From: Lachnospiraceae bacterium
GTDB lineage: Bacteria; Bacillota; Clostridia; Lachnospirales; Lachnospiraceae
DNA length: 60,712 nt
Direction of reading: 5' to 3'
Assembly: GCA_022510525.1 (NCBI GenBank)
Contig: JAFLTH010000008.1
Location: forward strand, 1-60,712
Shown: positions 29,101 to 38,301 of the stretch, one piece after another
How positions within the stretch are numbered: position 1 is the stretch's first letter
Layout: each line of letters opens with the position of its first letter
Made by a program: the position numbers and the translations under genes
Notes under the pieces: generated by a model
Told to the model about the DNA's origin: nothing
Seen by the model: the letters and a program-made list of their open reading frames with translations, nothing else
Database searches by the model: none

Positions 29101-30367
29101 ATTAACCCGCAATTGGGGACTGAAACTTGGCTCTTTCCTGTTTGCGGCTATCATATGGCTTGTCGTTACTAATATAAACGATCCCATCCGAATGCGCAGC
29201 GCATACAATGTTAAAGTAAATATTCAAAATGCAAACCTGATAACTGATAGCGGGCAGGTCTATGAAGTATTGGATGACAGCGATGTAATAGGTGTAGTTA
29301 CAATATCGGCTAAACGCTCGATAGTTGAGTCCCTTGATGACGATAATGTAGTGGCCATTGCGGATATGAACGAGCTGACAAGTTTAAACACAATACCGAT
29401 TCGTCTTTCAACCAATAAATATAACGATAAACTGGAGAGTATCAAAGGAAGTATTGACAGCGTAAAATTAAATATTGAAGACAGGACATCCAAGACGCTG
29501 CAGATAAGGACTGATACAACCGGTACGTTAAGAGAGGGTTATATTCTGGGAGAAAGTACACTGGATCAGAATCTGATAGAGATATCCGGACCGGAATCCA
29601 TTATTTCACAGGTAAGGCGTGCGGCGGTAACAGTCAATGTTTCCGGTTTTAACAGTAGTATAGGAACGGATTCGGAAATCCGCCTGTATGATGAAGAGGA
29701 TAATATTATCTCATCCAATAGCATTAACAAAAGTATCAGTAAAGTGCGTGTGAATGTTGAGATACTTGAAACAAAAACGGTTCCGATTAACTGGAATGTC
29801 GGAGGAACTCCGGCAAGGGGGTATCAGGCTACAGGTGAGATTACGGCAACCAGAAATAACGTGTTGATAGCCGGAAAATCTAAAACGATATCAAACGTAA
29901 GTTCGATAGACATTCCGGAGACTGCTTTGGATATTACCGGGGCCACGGAGAATGTAGAAACCCTTATTGATATAAAAGATTATCTGCCTGAAGGGGTAAT
30001 CCTTGCTGAAGAGAATTTTCAGGGAAGAATTCAGGTGGATATAGCCGTTGAAGAGAATTCCGAGCGTACAGTTACTATGTATACAAGCCGGATTCAGATT
30101 CTTAATATGCCGGAAGGCTTTGAGGGAGAAATCGAAGCTGATGAAAATACTTATCAGATTACACTGATAGGTCTGGCAGCCGTGCTGGAAGAGTTGGATG
30201 CCAATTCAATCCAGGCAAGTGTTGATGTAGGTGAATATATGAAAGATAATGACTTAGAGGAGCTAAGAGCCGGACGGCATACGATCGAACTGATATACAA
30301 TCTTGATGATAATATAGAAGTAAAGGAAAATATCAAAGTAAGACTTAATATAACGGAGGATTATTAA
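29090..30367 (+). CDS. cdaR: CdaA regulatory protein CdaR (YbbR domains)
   Basis: 425-residue extracytoplasmic regulator of CdaA. A membrane helix at about 11-27 is followed by YbbR repeats of roughly 80 residues each (about 30-115, 120-205, 210-310, 320-425). It binds and modulates CdaA at the membrane. Translation is coupled: its start overlaps the end of cdaA, and its stop shares a base with the glmM ATG. Confidence 0.93.
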   Translation: MRNKLTRNWGLKLGSFLFAAIIWLVVTNINDPIRMRSAYNVKVNIQNANLITDSGQVYEVLDDSDVIGVVTISAKRSIVESLDDDNVVAIADMNELTSLNTIPIRLSTNKYNDKLESIKGSIDSVKLNIEDRTSKTLQIRTDTTGTLREGYILGESTLDQNLIEISGPESIISQVRRAAVTVNVSGFNSSIGTDSEIRLYDEEDNIISSNSINKSISKVRVNVEILETKTVPINWNVGGTPARGYQATGEITATRNNVLIAGKSKTISNVSSIDIPETALDITGATENVETLIDIKDYLPEGVILAEENFQGRIQVDIAVEENSERTVTMYTSRIQILNMPEGFEGEIEADENTYQITLIGLAAVLEELDANSIQASVDVGEYMKDNDLEELRAGRHTIELIYNLDDNIEVKENIKVRLNITEDY

Positions 30368-31716
30368 TGGGTAGATTGTTTGGTACGGATGGTGTCAGGG
30401 GTATTGCAAATGAGGAGCTGACCCCACAGCTTGCAATGCAGTTAGGGCAGGCAGGCGCATATGTACTCTCAAGGGAGAATAAGCATAAGCCGACTATCAT
30501 GGTGGGCTGTGATACAAGAATTTCAGGAGATATGCTGGCTAATGCACTGATGGCGGGAGCCTGCTCCGTAGGCGCTAACGCGGTATATGTAGGGATTGTT
30601 CCAACGCCTGCGGTTGCATATCTGACAAGAAAATACAAAGTGGATGCCGGAGTTGTGATCTCCGCTTCCCACAATACGGTAGAGTTTAACGGAATAAAGT
30701 TTTTTGACGGCAGCGGCTATAAGCTTCCGGATTCACTTGAAGATGAGATAGAAGCGCTTATACGGAACGGACTTCCGGGAATCAAGTTTCCGATTGGTGC
30801 AGGTATCGGTAAGATCAAATACCGTACCGATGCAAGAGAAGAATATATCAACCATGCGATTCAGGCCGTTAAAGTTGATCTCGGAGGCATGAAAATTGTT
30901 GTGGACTGTGCAGAGGGAGCCGCTTTTTATACCTCTGTGGAAGCGCTTAAGGAACTTGGTGCGGATGTGGTTGCAATCCATAATAATCCGGACGGAACCA
31001 ATATCAATGCAAACTGTGGCTCCACACATATGGGTGAGCTGCAGGCTAAGGTCGTATATGAAAAGGCAAATCTGGGTCTTGCATTTGACGGTGACGCAGA
31101 CCGTCTGCTAGCGGTAGATGAAAACGGACAGATTGTAGACGGCGACCAGATTATGGCGATTGTGGGTCTGCATATGAAAAATAAAGGTATTCTCAATAAC
31201 GATACAATAGTTGCTACGGTTATGAGTAACCTTGGATTTTTTATAATGGGAGAAAAGCACGGCATCAATATGGAGCAGACTAAAGTCGGAGACAGGTATG
31301 TGCTGGAAAGGATGCGGGAAATCAATGCAAGCCTTGGAGGCGAGCAGTCGGGGCATGTTATTTTTCTGGATGAAAATACCACGGGTGACGGACTCCTGAG
31401 TGCACTGCATCTCTTACAGGTTGTAGTAGAGACCGGAAAACCGCTATCTGAGCTTGCGAGTGTCATGGAAGTAATGCCTCAGGCACTTATAAATGCCAAA
31501 GTGCCTAACCATAAAAAAGAGAACTATATGGACTATCCTGAGATTGCAGAAGCAATTGATGCGCTTAATAAGAAGTTTGCCGGGGCAGGACGCGTACTTA
31601 TCAGACCTTCTGGAACCGAGCCTCTGGTACGTGTTATGATTGAGGGAAAAGACCAGACAATGATAGAAAACGAGGCAAAGAAATTAGCGGAATTAATACA
31701 AAATATTATGCTGTAA
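30367..31716 (+). CDS. glmM: phosphoglucosamine mutase GlmM
   Basis: 449-residue enzyme converting glucosamine-6-phosphate to glucosamine-1-phosphate for peptidoglycan precursors. The phosphorylated serine is Ser101 in ISASHN; the magnesium loop is DGDADR near 240; the sugar-binding loop is GGEQSGH near 325 and the phosphate loop RPSGTEP near 407. GlmM is known to bind and inhibit CdaA in related bacteria, consistent with the operon. The stop codon lies within a small inverted repeat (CTGTAAT-ATT-ATTACAG, 31711-31727). Confidence 0.96.
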   Translation: MGRLFGTDGVRGIANEELTPQLAMQLGQAGAYVLSRENKHKPTIMVGCDTRISGDMLANALMAGACSVGANAVYVGIVPTPAVAYLTRKYKVDAGVVISASHNTVEFNGIKFFDGSGYKLPDSLEDEIEALIRNGLPGIKFPIGAGIGKIKYRTDAREEYINHAIQAVKVDLGGMKIVVDCAEGAAFYTSVEALKELGADVVAIHNNPDGTNINANCGSTHMGELQAKVVYEKANLGLAFDGDADRLLAVDENGQIVDGDQIMAIVGLHMKNKGILNNDTIVATVMSNLGFFIMGEKHGINMEQTKVGDRYVLERMREINASLGGEQSGHVIFLDENTTGDGLLSALHLLQVVVETGKPLSELASVMEVMPQALINAKVPNHKKENYMDYPEIAEAIDALNKKFAGAGRVLIRPSGTEPLVRVMIEGKDQTMIENEAKKLAELIQNIML

Positions 31717-31756
31717 TATTATTACAGAAATAATGTGATGCTGTGAAAACTTTATG

Positions 31757-31785
31757 TTGAGAAATTCCCCAAAAAATGGTATAGT
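31757..31785 (+). promoter_or_regulatory. promoter of HPr gene
   Basis: TTGAGA (31757-31762), 17-base spacer, TATAGT (31780-31785). Confidence 0.75.
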
Positions 31786-31880
31786 TAAGAGTAGGCTATG
31801 ATTGAATGTGATAGGGGTTGCATTATAGATTATATGCTAAAATACATTAAAGTTTAGAAGGTAATTGGAGGAATGAGGGT

Positions 31881-32144
31881 ATGGTAAGCCAAAAGGTAGT
31901 TATAAAGAACCCGACAGGGCTGCATCTAAGACCGGCAGGCATCCTATGTAAGGAAGCTATGAAATTCAAATCATTAATTACATTTTCATTTAAAGATAAT
32001 ACAGCGAATGCAAAAAGTGTATTGAGTGTGCTGGGAGCATGTGTTAAATGTGGCGATGAGATTGAGTTTGTTTGTGATGGTGAAGATGAACAGGAAGCAC
32101 TAAAGGCACTTATTAATGCGATTGAAAGTGGTCTTGGCGAATAA
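31881..32144 (+). CDS. HPr family phosphocarrier protein
   Basis: 87-residue HPr. The phospho-acceptor His15 is in TGLHLRPA and the HPr-kinase serine Ser46 is in NAKSVLSVL, both at canonical positions. Thus it can serve both PTS sugar phosphorylation and CcpA-type carbon control. No enzyme I gene is adjacent; it has its own promoter and terminator, so it is monocistronic. Two extra cysteines (ACVKC) are unusual for HPr. Confidence 0.93.
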   Translation: MVSQKVVIKNPTGLHLRPAGILCKEAMKFKSLITFSFKDNTANAKSVLSVLGACVKCGDEIEFVCDGEDEQEALKALINAIESGLGE

Positions 32145-32156
32145 AGCTATCAAATG

Positions 32157-32183
32157 AGCCCGTTGTATTGACGGGCTTTTTTT
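32157..32183 (+). terminator. terminator after HPr gene
   Basis: AGCCCGT/ACGGGCT stem with a 7-nt loop, followed by seven T. Confidence 0.9.
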
Positions 32184-32217
32184 AGTAAGTATTTATATAA
32201 TAAATGGAGGATAAAAA

Positions 32218-33894
32218 ATGTTAAACTATCAAAGATATCGTAAAAATCCTGTAGTGGATTATCCTGAAAGGGAATGGCCTAATAAGGAGATTACAAAAGC
32301 GCCTGTGTGGTGCAGTGTAGATTTGCGTGACGGTAATCAGGCGTTGATTGATCCTATGGTGGTACATGAAAAAATAGAGTTTTTTGATTATTTGATTAAA
32401 TTAGGCTTCAAGGAAATTGAAATTGGTTTTCCGGCAGCAAGTCAGATTGAATTTGATTTTCTGCGTCAGCTCATAGACCGTAAGATGATACCGGATGATG
32501 TTGTCGTGCAGGTACTTACGCAGTGCCGTGAAGAATTGATCGACAGGACGTTTGAATCGATTCAAGGCTGTAAACAGGCGATTGTGCATATTTACAATTC
32601 TACATCTACTCTTCAGAGAGATGTTGTTTTTGGCATGGATAGAGATCAGATTACCAATATTGCCGTAGAAGGTACCAGAATGGTAAAAGAACGCGCTAAG
32701 AATTTTCCGGGTAAAATCATTCTGGAGTATTCTCCGGAGAGCTTTACGGGAACAGAGTTAGACTATGCACTGGAAATCTGTACGGCGGTACAGGAAGAAT
32801 GGGGGGCAACCAAAGAAGATCCTATCATTATAAATCTTCCCTCCACGGTGGAGATGAATACGCCTAATGTTTATGCGGATCAGATTGAATGGATGAACAA
32901 GCATTTTAAAAACAGGGAAAGCATAATTCTGAGCGTACATCCTCACAATGACAGGGGAACCGGCGTAGCCAGCGCAGAATTGGCTTTGCTTGCAGGAGCA
33001 CAGCGTGTGGAAGGTACTCTGTTCGGAAACGGTGAGAGAACAGGAAATGTCGATATTCTGAATATTGCCTACAATATGTTTTCACAGGGCATTGATCCGA
33101 ATCTTGCCATTGAACATGTAAACGAAAGTATCGAGATATATGAAAGATGCTGTAAGATTCCGATTCATCCAAGACATCCTTATGCAGGTAAACTGGTATT
33201 TACTGCTTTTTCGGGCTCACATCAGGATGCTATAAACAAGGGTGTCAAGGCGCTGAAAGAGCGTGGAAGCGAAATCTGGCAGGTGCCTTATCTTCCCATC
33301 GATCCGTCAGATATAGGAAGGGAATATGAACCCATTGTCAGAATTAATTCACAGTCGGGTAAGGGCGGCGTTGCCTTTATTATGGATACTTATTTTGGAT
33401 TCAAGCTGCCCAAGGGAATGCATAAGGAATTTTCCAATGTAATACAGAAGGTTTCAGAGAAGCAGGGTGAGGTTTCCCCTGATGAAATCATGGAGAATTT
33501 CCGCAATGAATATCTGAACCAGAAAGAGCCCATTCATTTTCGCAAACTGCGTGTGGATGATTTGAGCGATGAGATTAAATCCGAATTTGATACGAAGGTA
33601 TATGTAACTTACACAAATAACGGTGTTGAAAAACAGTTTGAAGCAGTCGGTAATGGACCTATTGATGCGGTAAAAAGAGGATTGCAGGAAGAGTTATCAA
33701 TTGATATTAAGATTCTGGATTATGAAGAGCATGCTTTGCAGAGTGGCTCCAACTCGCAGGCTGCTGCTTACATCCATTTGCTGGATATGGATTCCGGGTC
33801 TGTCACATATGGCGTTGGTGTAAGCTCTAATATTACAAGAGCTTCTGTAAGGGCAATCTTCTCTGCGATTAACAGATTAAATTTGGGAGGTTGA
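32218..33894 (+). CDS. leuA: 2-isopropylmalate synthase
   Basis: 558-residue first enzyme of leucine synthesis, of the longer alpha-isopropylmalate synthase type. The acetyl-CoA/2-oxoacid aldolase barrel contains VDLRDGNQAL near 38 (metal Asp) and SVHPHNDRG near 238 (metal His pair); the C-terminal leucine-sensing LeuA dimer domain spans about 420-555. GGAGG precedes the ATG. Only 34 bases separate it from the HPr terminator, leaving no room for a T-box or leader peptide. The other leu genes are not in the window. Confidence 0.94.
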   Translation: MLNYQRYRKNPVVDYPEREWPNKEITKAPVWCSVDLRDGNQALIDPMVVHEKIEFFDYLIKLGFKEIEIGFPAASQIEFDFLRQLIDRKMIPDDVVVQVLTQCREELIDRTFESIQGCKQAIVHIYNSTSTLQRDVVFGMDRDQITNIAVEGTRMVKERAKNFPGKIILEYSPESFTGTELDYALEICTAVQEEWGATKEDPIIINLPSTVEMNTPNVYADQIEWMNKHFKNRESIILSVHPHNDRGTGVASAELALLAGAQRVEGTLFGNGERTGNVDILNIAYNMFSQGIDPNLAIEHVNESIEIYERCCKIPIHPRHPYAGKLVFTAFSGSHQDAINKGVKALKERGSEIWQVPYLPIDPSDIGREYEPIVRINSQSGKGGVAFIMDTYFGFKLPKGMHKEFSNVIQKVSEKQGEVSPDEIMENFRNEYLNQKEPIHFRKLRVDDLSDEIKSEFDTKVYVTYTNNGVEKQFEAVGNGPIDAVKRGLQEELSIDIKILDYEEHALQSGSNSQAAAYIHLLDMDSGSVTYGVGVSSNITRASVRAIFSAINRLNLGG

Positions 33895-33895
33895 A

Positions 33896-34615
33896 ATGGA
33901 AAATAATATCGAAAAATTATCGGAAATAATACGAAATAGCGATAATATAGTATTTTTTGGGGGTGCGGGAGTTTCTACAGAGAGTGGTATACCGGATTTT
34001 CGTAGCGTGGATGGTTTGTATAATCAGAAATATGACTATCCGCCGGAGACTATTTTAAGCCACACTTTTTACAGACGCAATACGGCGGAGTTTTATAAAT
34101 TTTACCGTGATAAAATGCTCTGTCTGGATGCAAAGCCCAATGCCGCACACCTTAAACTTGCCCAGTGGGAAAAAGAAGGTAAGTTAAAGGCAGTAATTAC
34201 CCAGAATATTGACGGTCTCCATCAGGCGGCCGGAAGTAAGGAAGTGTTGGAACTGCACGGCTCTGTGCTTCGTAATTATTGTGAGCAGTGCGGACAGCTG
34301 TATGATGCTGAGTATATGTTAAATTCCGAAGGAGTTCCAAAGTGCTCATGCGGAGGCGGGATTAAGCCGGATGTGGTTCTCTATGAAGAGGGACTGGACC
34401 AGGAGATTTTGCAGAAATCGGTACGTTATATAAGTGAAGCCGATGTACTTATTATAGGCGGAACATCTCTTGCCGTTTATCCGGCAGCAGGACTTATAGA
34501 TTACTATCGAGGAAATAAACTGATATTGATCAATAAGACACCTACTCCTAGAGATAAGATAGCCGATTTGGTCGTTCAGGGAAGTATAGGGGAGATTTTC
34601 TCTAAACTGCCTTAG
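33896..34615 (+). CDS. NAD-dependent protein deacylase, Sir2 family
   Basis: 239-residue sirtuin. The NAD-binding motif GGAGVSTESGIPDFRS begins at about 22, QNIDGLHQAAG near 102 includes the Asn/Asp of the active site, the catalytic His is in LHGS, and the zinc site uses CEQC and CSC. It lies one base after the leuA stop with GGGAGG inside the leuA end, so the two are likely cotranscribed. The substrate is unknown. Confidence 0.93.
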   Translation: MENNIEKLSEIIRNSDNIVFFGGAGVSTESGIPDFRSVDGLYNQKYDYPPETILSHTFYRRNTAEFYKFYRDKMLCLDAKPNAAHLKLAQWEKEGKLKAVITQNIDGLHQAAGSKEVLELHGSVLRNYCEQCGQLYDAEYMLNSEGVPKCSCGGGIKPDVVLYEEGLDQEILQKSVRYISEADVLIIGGTSLAVYPAAGLIDYYRGNKLILINKTPTPRDKIADLVVQGSIGEIFSKLP

Positions 34616-34656
34616 GACTGCAAACATCGCAGGTTGGGCAAGAATGAGGGATTGAT

Positions 34657-34839
34657 ATGGATATTCAGGTAGGAGATGTGCTTAAATTAAAAAAACAACA
34701 TCCCTGCGGTTCAAGGGAATGGGAGGTGCTGCGCAGCGGAGCTGATTTTCGCTTGAAATGTCAAGGATGCGGACATCAGATAATGATTGCGCGCAGACAG
34801 CTTGAAAAAAATATAAAAGAAATCATTCCAAAGGCTTGA
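34657..34839 (+). CDS. DUF951 family protein
   Basis: 60-residue small protein with the family layout: VGDVLKLKKQHPCGS at the start, W-E-V-L-R strand, then KCQGCGH. It resembles a small beta-barrel nucleic-acid binder but has no proven function. It follows the sirtuin gene by 41 bases. A short CTGC...GCAG repeat-like fragment (34618-34634) lies between. Confidence 0.85.
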   Translation: MDIQVGDVLKLKKQHPCGSREWEVLRSGADFRLKCQGCGHQIMIARRQLEKNIKEIIPKA

Positions 34840-34866
34840 ATGCATTAGAAGAAAAGCAATATATAC

Positions 34867-34895
34867 TTGAATATATTGTTGTATTATGGTATACT
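34867..34895 (+). promoter_or_regulatory. promoter of liv operon
   Basis: TTGAAT (34867-34872), 17-base spacer, TATACT (34890-34895), 61 bases before the livJ start. Confidence 0.75.
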
Positions 34896-34955
34896 TTGCG
34901 TGCAGAAAAATCTTGCAAATGTATTTTGCGGATGAACAAATAGGAGGAAGGAATT

Positions 34956-36197
34956 ATGAAAAAGTATATCTTAGCAGTTGTGCTTACGGTTTCTATGACA
35001 GCCGCTCTGCTGGGCGGATGCGGAAACAGCAACGGCGGCACGAACAGTAGTGTAGACAGTAACACCGGCAGCAATGAAGCTTCCGGCAGCGGGACAACCT
35101 CTACCGGAAATGTAGTGAAGATTGGTGTTTTTGAGCCGGCAACCGGAGATAACGGTGCAGGCGGAAAGCAGGAAGTTCTTGGTATGCAGTATGCAAATCA
35201 GGAGACTCCTACAGTGGAAATCGGAGGAGTTGAATATACGGTAGAGCTGGAAATCGTGGATAACGAGTCTTCCAACGATAAGGCACCCACAGCTGCATCC
35301 ACACTGGTAGGCTCCAATGTATCAGTAGCACTTGGTTCTTATGGTTCAGGCGTATCTATCGCGGCTTCTGATGTATTTAAAGATGCAGGAATTCCGGTTA
35401 TTGGCGTTACTTGTACTAACCCGCAGGTAACGGAGGGTAATACCCATTATTTCCGTATCTGCTTCCTTGATCCTTTCCAGGGCACTGTTTTGGCAAACTT
35501 TGCAGATGCAAATTTCAGTGCAAAGAAAGCATATATCTTAACCAAATTGGGTGATGACTATTCCGTGGGTCTTGGCTATTACTTCAAAGAGGCTTTTGAA
35601 GCTCTTGGCGGTGAGGTTGTAGAGGACAGTTTCCCTGAAGGTAACAGCGATTTTACTTCTTATATAACATCTGCAAAAAATGCAGGTGCGGAAGTTTTCT
35701 TCGCACCGGTATCTACTGAAGCAGCAGCAAATATAATTGAGCAGGCAGCTTCTCAGGGGCTTGATATCCCTATGATGGCCGGCGATACCTGGGATTCTAA
35801 CGTCATCCTGAATGCAGCTAAAGGAAAAGATGTACAGATTTATGTAACGACTTTCTATCAGGAGGGTGGTAACGAAACTTTTGATAACGGTATCAAAGAG
35901 TGGCTCAACAGTAACAATACTGCTATGTCTAACAACGGCGGCGACGATACGGTTGCAGCAGTTACAGCCATGGGTTATGATGCTTACTATGTAGCTTTGG
36001 AAGCTTTGAAAGCAGCCGGTTCAACAGACCCGACAGCTGTTAATGAGGCTCTCTGGGATGTATCCTATGCAGGTGTAACCGGACAGATTGCTTTTGAAAG
36101 CACAAACGGCGATGCAATTCGTGACACTGCTTATGTAAAGACTGCTAACACCGAAACCGGTGCATGGGACTTTGTGACAGAGCAGGGTGTAAACTAA
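34956..36197 (+). CDS. livJ: branched-chain amino acid ABC transporter, substrate-binding lipoprotein
   Basis: 413-residue periplasmic-binding-type lipoprotein. Signal peptide with lipobox LLGGC, Cys22 lipidated, then a Ser/Gly/Asn-rich spacer to about 50. The type I binding fold of the LivJ family spans about 52-405 (KIGVFEPATGDNGAGGKQ, then ALGSYGSGVS). It delivers leucine, isoleucine or valine to the LivHM permease; exact ligand is unproven. AGGAGG precedes the ATG. A stable hairpin separates it from livH. Confidence 0.9.
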   Translation: MKKYILAVVLTVSMTAALLGGCGNSNGGTNSSVDSNTGSNEASGSGTTSTGNVVKIGVFEPATGDNGAGGKQEVLGMQYANQETPTVEIGGVEYTVELEIVDNESSNDKAPTAASTLVGSNVSVALGSYGSGVSIAASDVFKDAGIPVIGVTCTNPQVTEGNTHYFRICFLDPFQGTVLANFADANFSAKKAYILTKLGDDYSVGLGYYFKEAFEALGGEVVEDSFPEGNSDFTSYITSAKNAGAEVFFAPVSTEAAANIIEQAASQGLDIPMMAGDTWDSNVILNAAKGKDVQIYVTTFYQEGGNETFDNGIKEWLNSNNTAMSNNGGDDTVAAVTAMGYDAYYVALEALKAAGSTDPTAVNEALWDVSYAGVTGQIAFESTNGDAIRDTAYVKTANTETGAWDFVTEQGVN

Positions 36198-36266
36198 TTG
36201 GAAATATAAAGAGAGATATAAAATAAATGCGTTCAAGAGTGAACGGTTCTTTGACGCATGGTTTGC

Positions 36267-36289
36267 GGCGGGAGGCATCGTCTCCCGCC
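36267..36289 (+). promoter_or_regulatory. intercistronic hairpin between livJ and livH
   Basis: GGCGGGAG/CTCCCGCC, 8 bp with a 7-nt loop and no T-tract. It likely stabilises the livJ message or partly attenuates read-through, giving more binding protein than permease. Confidence 0.6.
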
Positions 36290-36313
36290 AAATCAATGTA
36301 ATGGAGGGTTTCT

Positions 36314-37198
36314 ATGAGTTGGATGGAAATGAATCTGCCTTATTTGCTGGCAGGTATTTCAGTAGGAGGGCAGTATGCTCTGATTGCCATTGGCTATACT
36401 ATGGTCTACGGCATTCTGCGTCTTATCAATTTTGCCCACGGTGATATATTTATGGTAGCAGGCCTTATAGTGGTTTATGCAACTATGATAATGCCAATTT
36501 ATCTGGCAATTCCGTTGATGATCATTGCAACGGTAATTTTGGGATTTTTAGTGGAGAGAGTGGCCTATAAGCCACTTAGGAGCGCCCCACGTATGTCGAT
36601 TATGATTTCGGCCATCGGAGTTTCTTATCTGTTACAGAATACAGCGCTCTATATAACAGGCGGACTTTCACAGCAGTATACCGCAATTCCATGGATCAGT
36701 GATACGGTTAATGTATTTGGAGCAATTACGAAACGTGTTACGGTGATTACACCGTTTTTGACATTGTTCCTGGTTATTGCACTGGTGCTGTTGATCAAAT
36801 ATACGAAAATTGGTATGGCTATGCGTGCAGTCTCCAGAGATTTTGAGACGGCTCAGCTCATGGGAATCCGTATCAATTCTGTGGTCAGTGTGACCTTTAT
36901 TATTGGAACCTTTTTGGCTGCGATAGGCAGTATGCTCTTTTTTACCAATTATACCGGAGTGACACCTACGGTTGGTGCAATGCCCGGTCTTAAGGCTTTT
37001 GTAGCTGCGGTATTCGGTGGAATCGGCTCAATCCCCGGTGCGCTGCTGGGAGGCTTTGTAATCGGTATCTGTGAAAATATTATTAAGGGCCTGGGATGGA
37101 CCACGTTTTCGGATGCATTCACCTTTGCTCTTTTGATAATAGTTCTGTTGGTTAAACCCACCGGCTTATTCGGTGAGAAGTCCACAGATAAAGTATAA
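36314..37198 (+). CDS. livH: branched-chain amino acid ABC transporter permease LivH
   Basis: 294-residue permease with about eight membrane helices. The family segments GGQYALIAIGYTMVYGILRLINFAHGD-like start (about 18-45) and the EAA-like loop RAVSRDFETAQLMGI near 173 are clear. ATGGAGGG precedes the ATG. It pairs with LivM encoded 14 bases downstream. Confidence 0.93.
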   Translation: MSWMEMNLPYLLAGISVGGQYALIAIGYTMVYGILRLINFAHGDIFMVAGLIVVYATMIMPIYLAIPLMIIATVILGFLVERVAYKPLRSAPRMSIMISAIGVSYLLQNTALYITGGLSQQYTAIPWISDTVNVFGAITKRVTVITPFLTLFLVIALVLLIKYTKIGMAMRAVSRDFETAQLMGIRINSVVSVTFIIGTFLAAIGSMLFFTNYTGVTPTVGAMPGLKAFVAAVFGGIGSIPGALLGGFVIGICENIIKGLGWTTFSDAFTFALLIIVLLVKPTGLFGEKSTDKV

Positions 37199-37212
37199 GG
37201 AGGTGTTCGGAT

Positions 37213-38301
37213 ATGAAGAGTAAAACTAACGTGATATGGAACATCGGCCTTATTGCAGGACTTCTGATTCTGCTTTTTGTACTGGAGCAGGTTATGCCTT
37301 CCGGTTCTATGTTGTTTACAGTATTGAAAAAGGGTGCAATTTATGCGTTGGTGGCAGTGTCTATGAACCTGCTAAACGGCTTTACAGGGCTGTTTTCTTT
37401 AGGGCAGGCGGGATTTATGCTGCTTGGAGCTTATGCTTATGGAATTCTTACTATTCCGGTTGAGTCTCGCGCCAGTGTTTATCAATATTTTGACGGGGGT
37501 CTTATTCAGTTTGCAATACCGGTGCCGTTAGCACTGATTGCTTCCGGTATATTGGCGGCAATCTTTGCCTATCTTATCGGATTGCCGGTTTTGCGTTTAA
37601 AAAGCGACTATTTAGCGATAGCAACCTTGGGTTTTGCAGAAATCATTCGTGCAGTATTTATGTGGGATAAGCTGGGTCCTGTCACCAACGGATCAAACCT
37701 GCTTAGGAATTTCCCAAGCTTTCATTCTGTACTGTTTCCTTTCGTGGTATCAGGAATATGTATTGCAGTAATCGTATTGCTTATTAATTCCACATATGGA
37801 CGTGCCTTTAAGGCAATCAGGGATGATGAGATTGCGGCAGAAGCCATGGGTATCAATCTGGCTCACCATAAGCGCCTGGCTTTTGTGATAAGTTCTTTTT
37901 TTGCAGGTGTGTCCGGCGGACTTCTTGCGATGTATCAGACTTCTATTCAGGCTAATACCTTCAAATCGGCAATGACATATGAAATTCTACTGATCGTGGT
38001 AATCGGCGGTATAGGTTCCGTTACAGGAAGCTGTATCAGTTCATTCCTGTTTATTGCCTGCTCCGAGTGGTGGCTGCGTTTTCTGGACAATGACAATCTC
38101 TATATCGGAAGCTTTCACGTGCCTTTGCTTCGCGCAGGTTTCCGTAAGGTTGTATTCTCCGTCATAATTATGATAATGGTGTTGTTTTATCAACGAGGTA
38201 TTATGGGTGACAAAGAGTTTTCGATTGAGGGTGTGAAGAATTTCTTCCTTAGGCTTGCCGGAAAAGGAAAAGTGAAAAAGGGAGGTGCCTCCCATGAGTA
38301 A
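37213..38301 (+). CDS. livM: branched-chain amino acid ABC transporter permease LivM
   Basis: 362-residue permease with about ten hydrophobic helices; NGFTGLFSLGQAGF near 53 and the EAA-like loop KAIRDDEIAAEAMGIN near 200 mark the family. The C-terminal tail is Lys/Gly rich and overlaps the livG start by eight bases. AGGAGGTG precedes the ATG. Confidence 0.93.
   Translation: MKSKTNVIWNIGLIAGLLILLFVLEQVMPSGSMLFTVLKKGAIYALVAVSMNLLNGFTGLFSLGQAGFMLLGAYAYGILTIPVESRASVYQYFDGGLIQFAIPVPLALIASGILAAIFAYLIGLPVLRLKSDYLAIATLGFAEIIRAVFMWDKLGPVTNGSNLLRNFPSFHSVLFPFVVSGICIAVIVLLINSTYGRAFKAIRDDEIAAEAMGINLAHHKRLAFVISSFFAGVSGGLLAMYQTSIQANTFKSAMTYEILLIVVIGGIGSVTGSCISSFLFIACSEWWLRFLDNDNLYIGSFHVPLLRAGFRKVVFSVIIMIMVLFYQRGIMGDKEFSIEGVKNFFLRLAGKGKVKKGGASHE

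Noticed and set aside
32184..32217. T-box or leader-peptide control of leuA
   Set aside because: Only 34 bases separate the HPr terminator from the leuA start, and they hold just the ribosome binding site.
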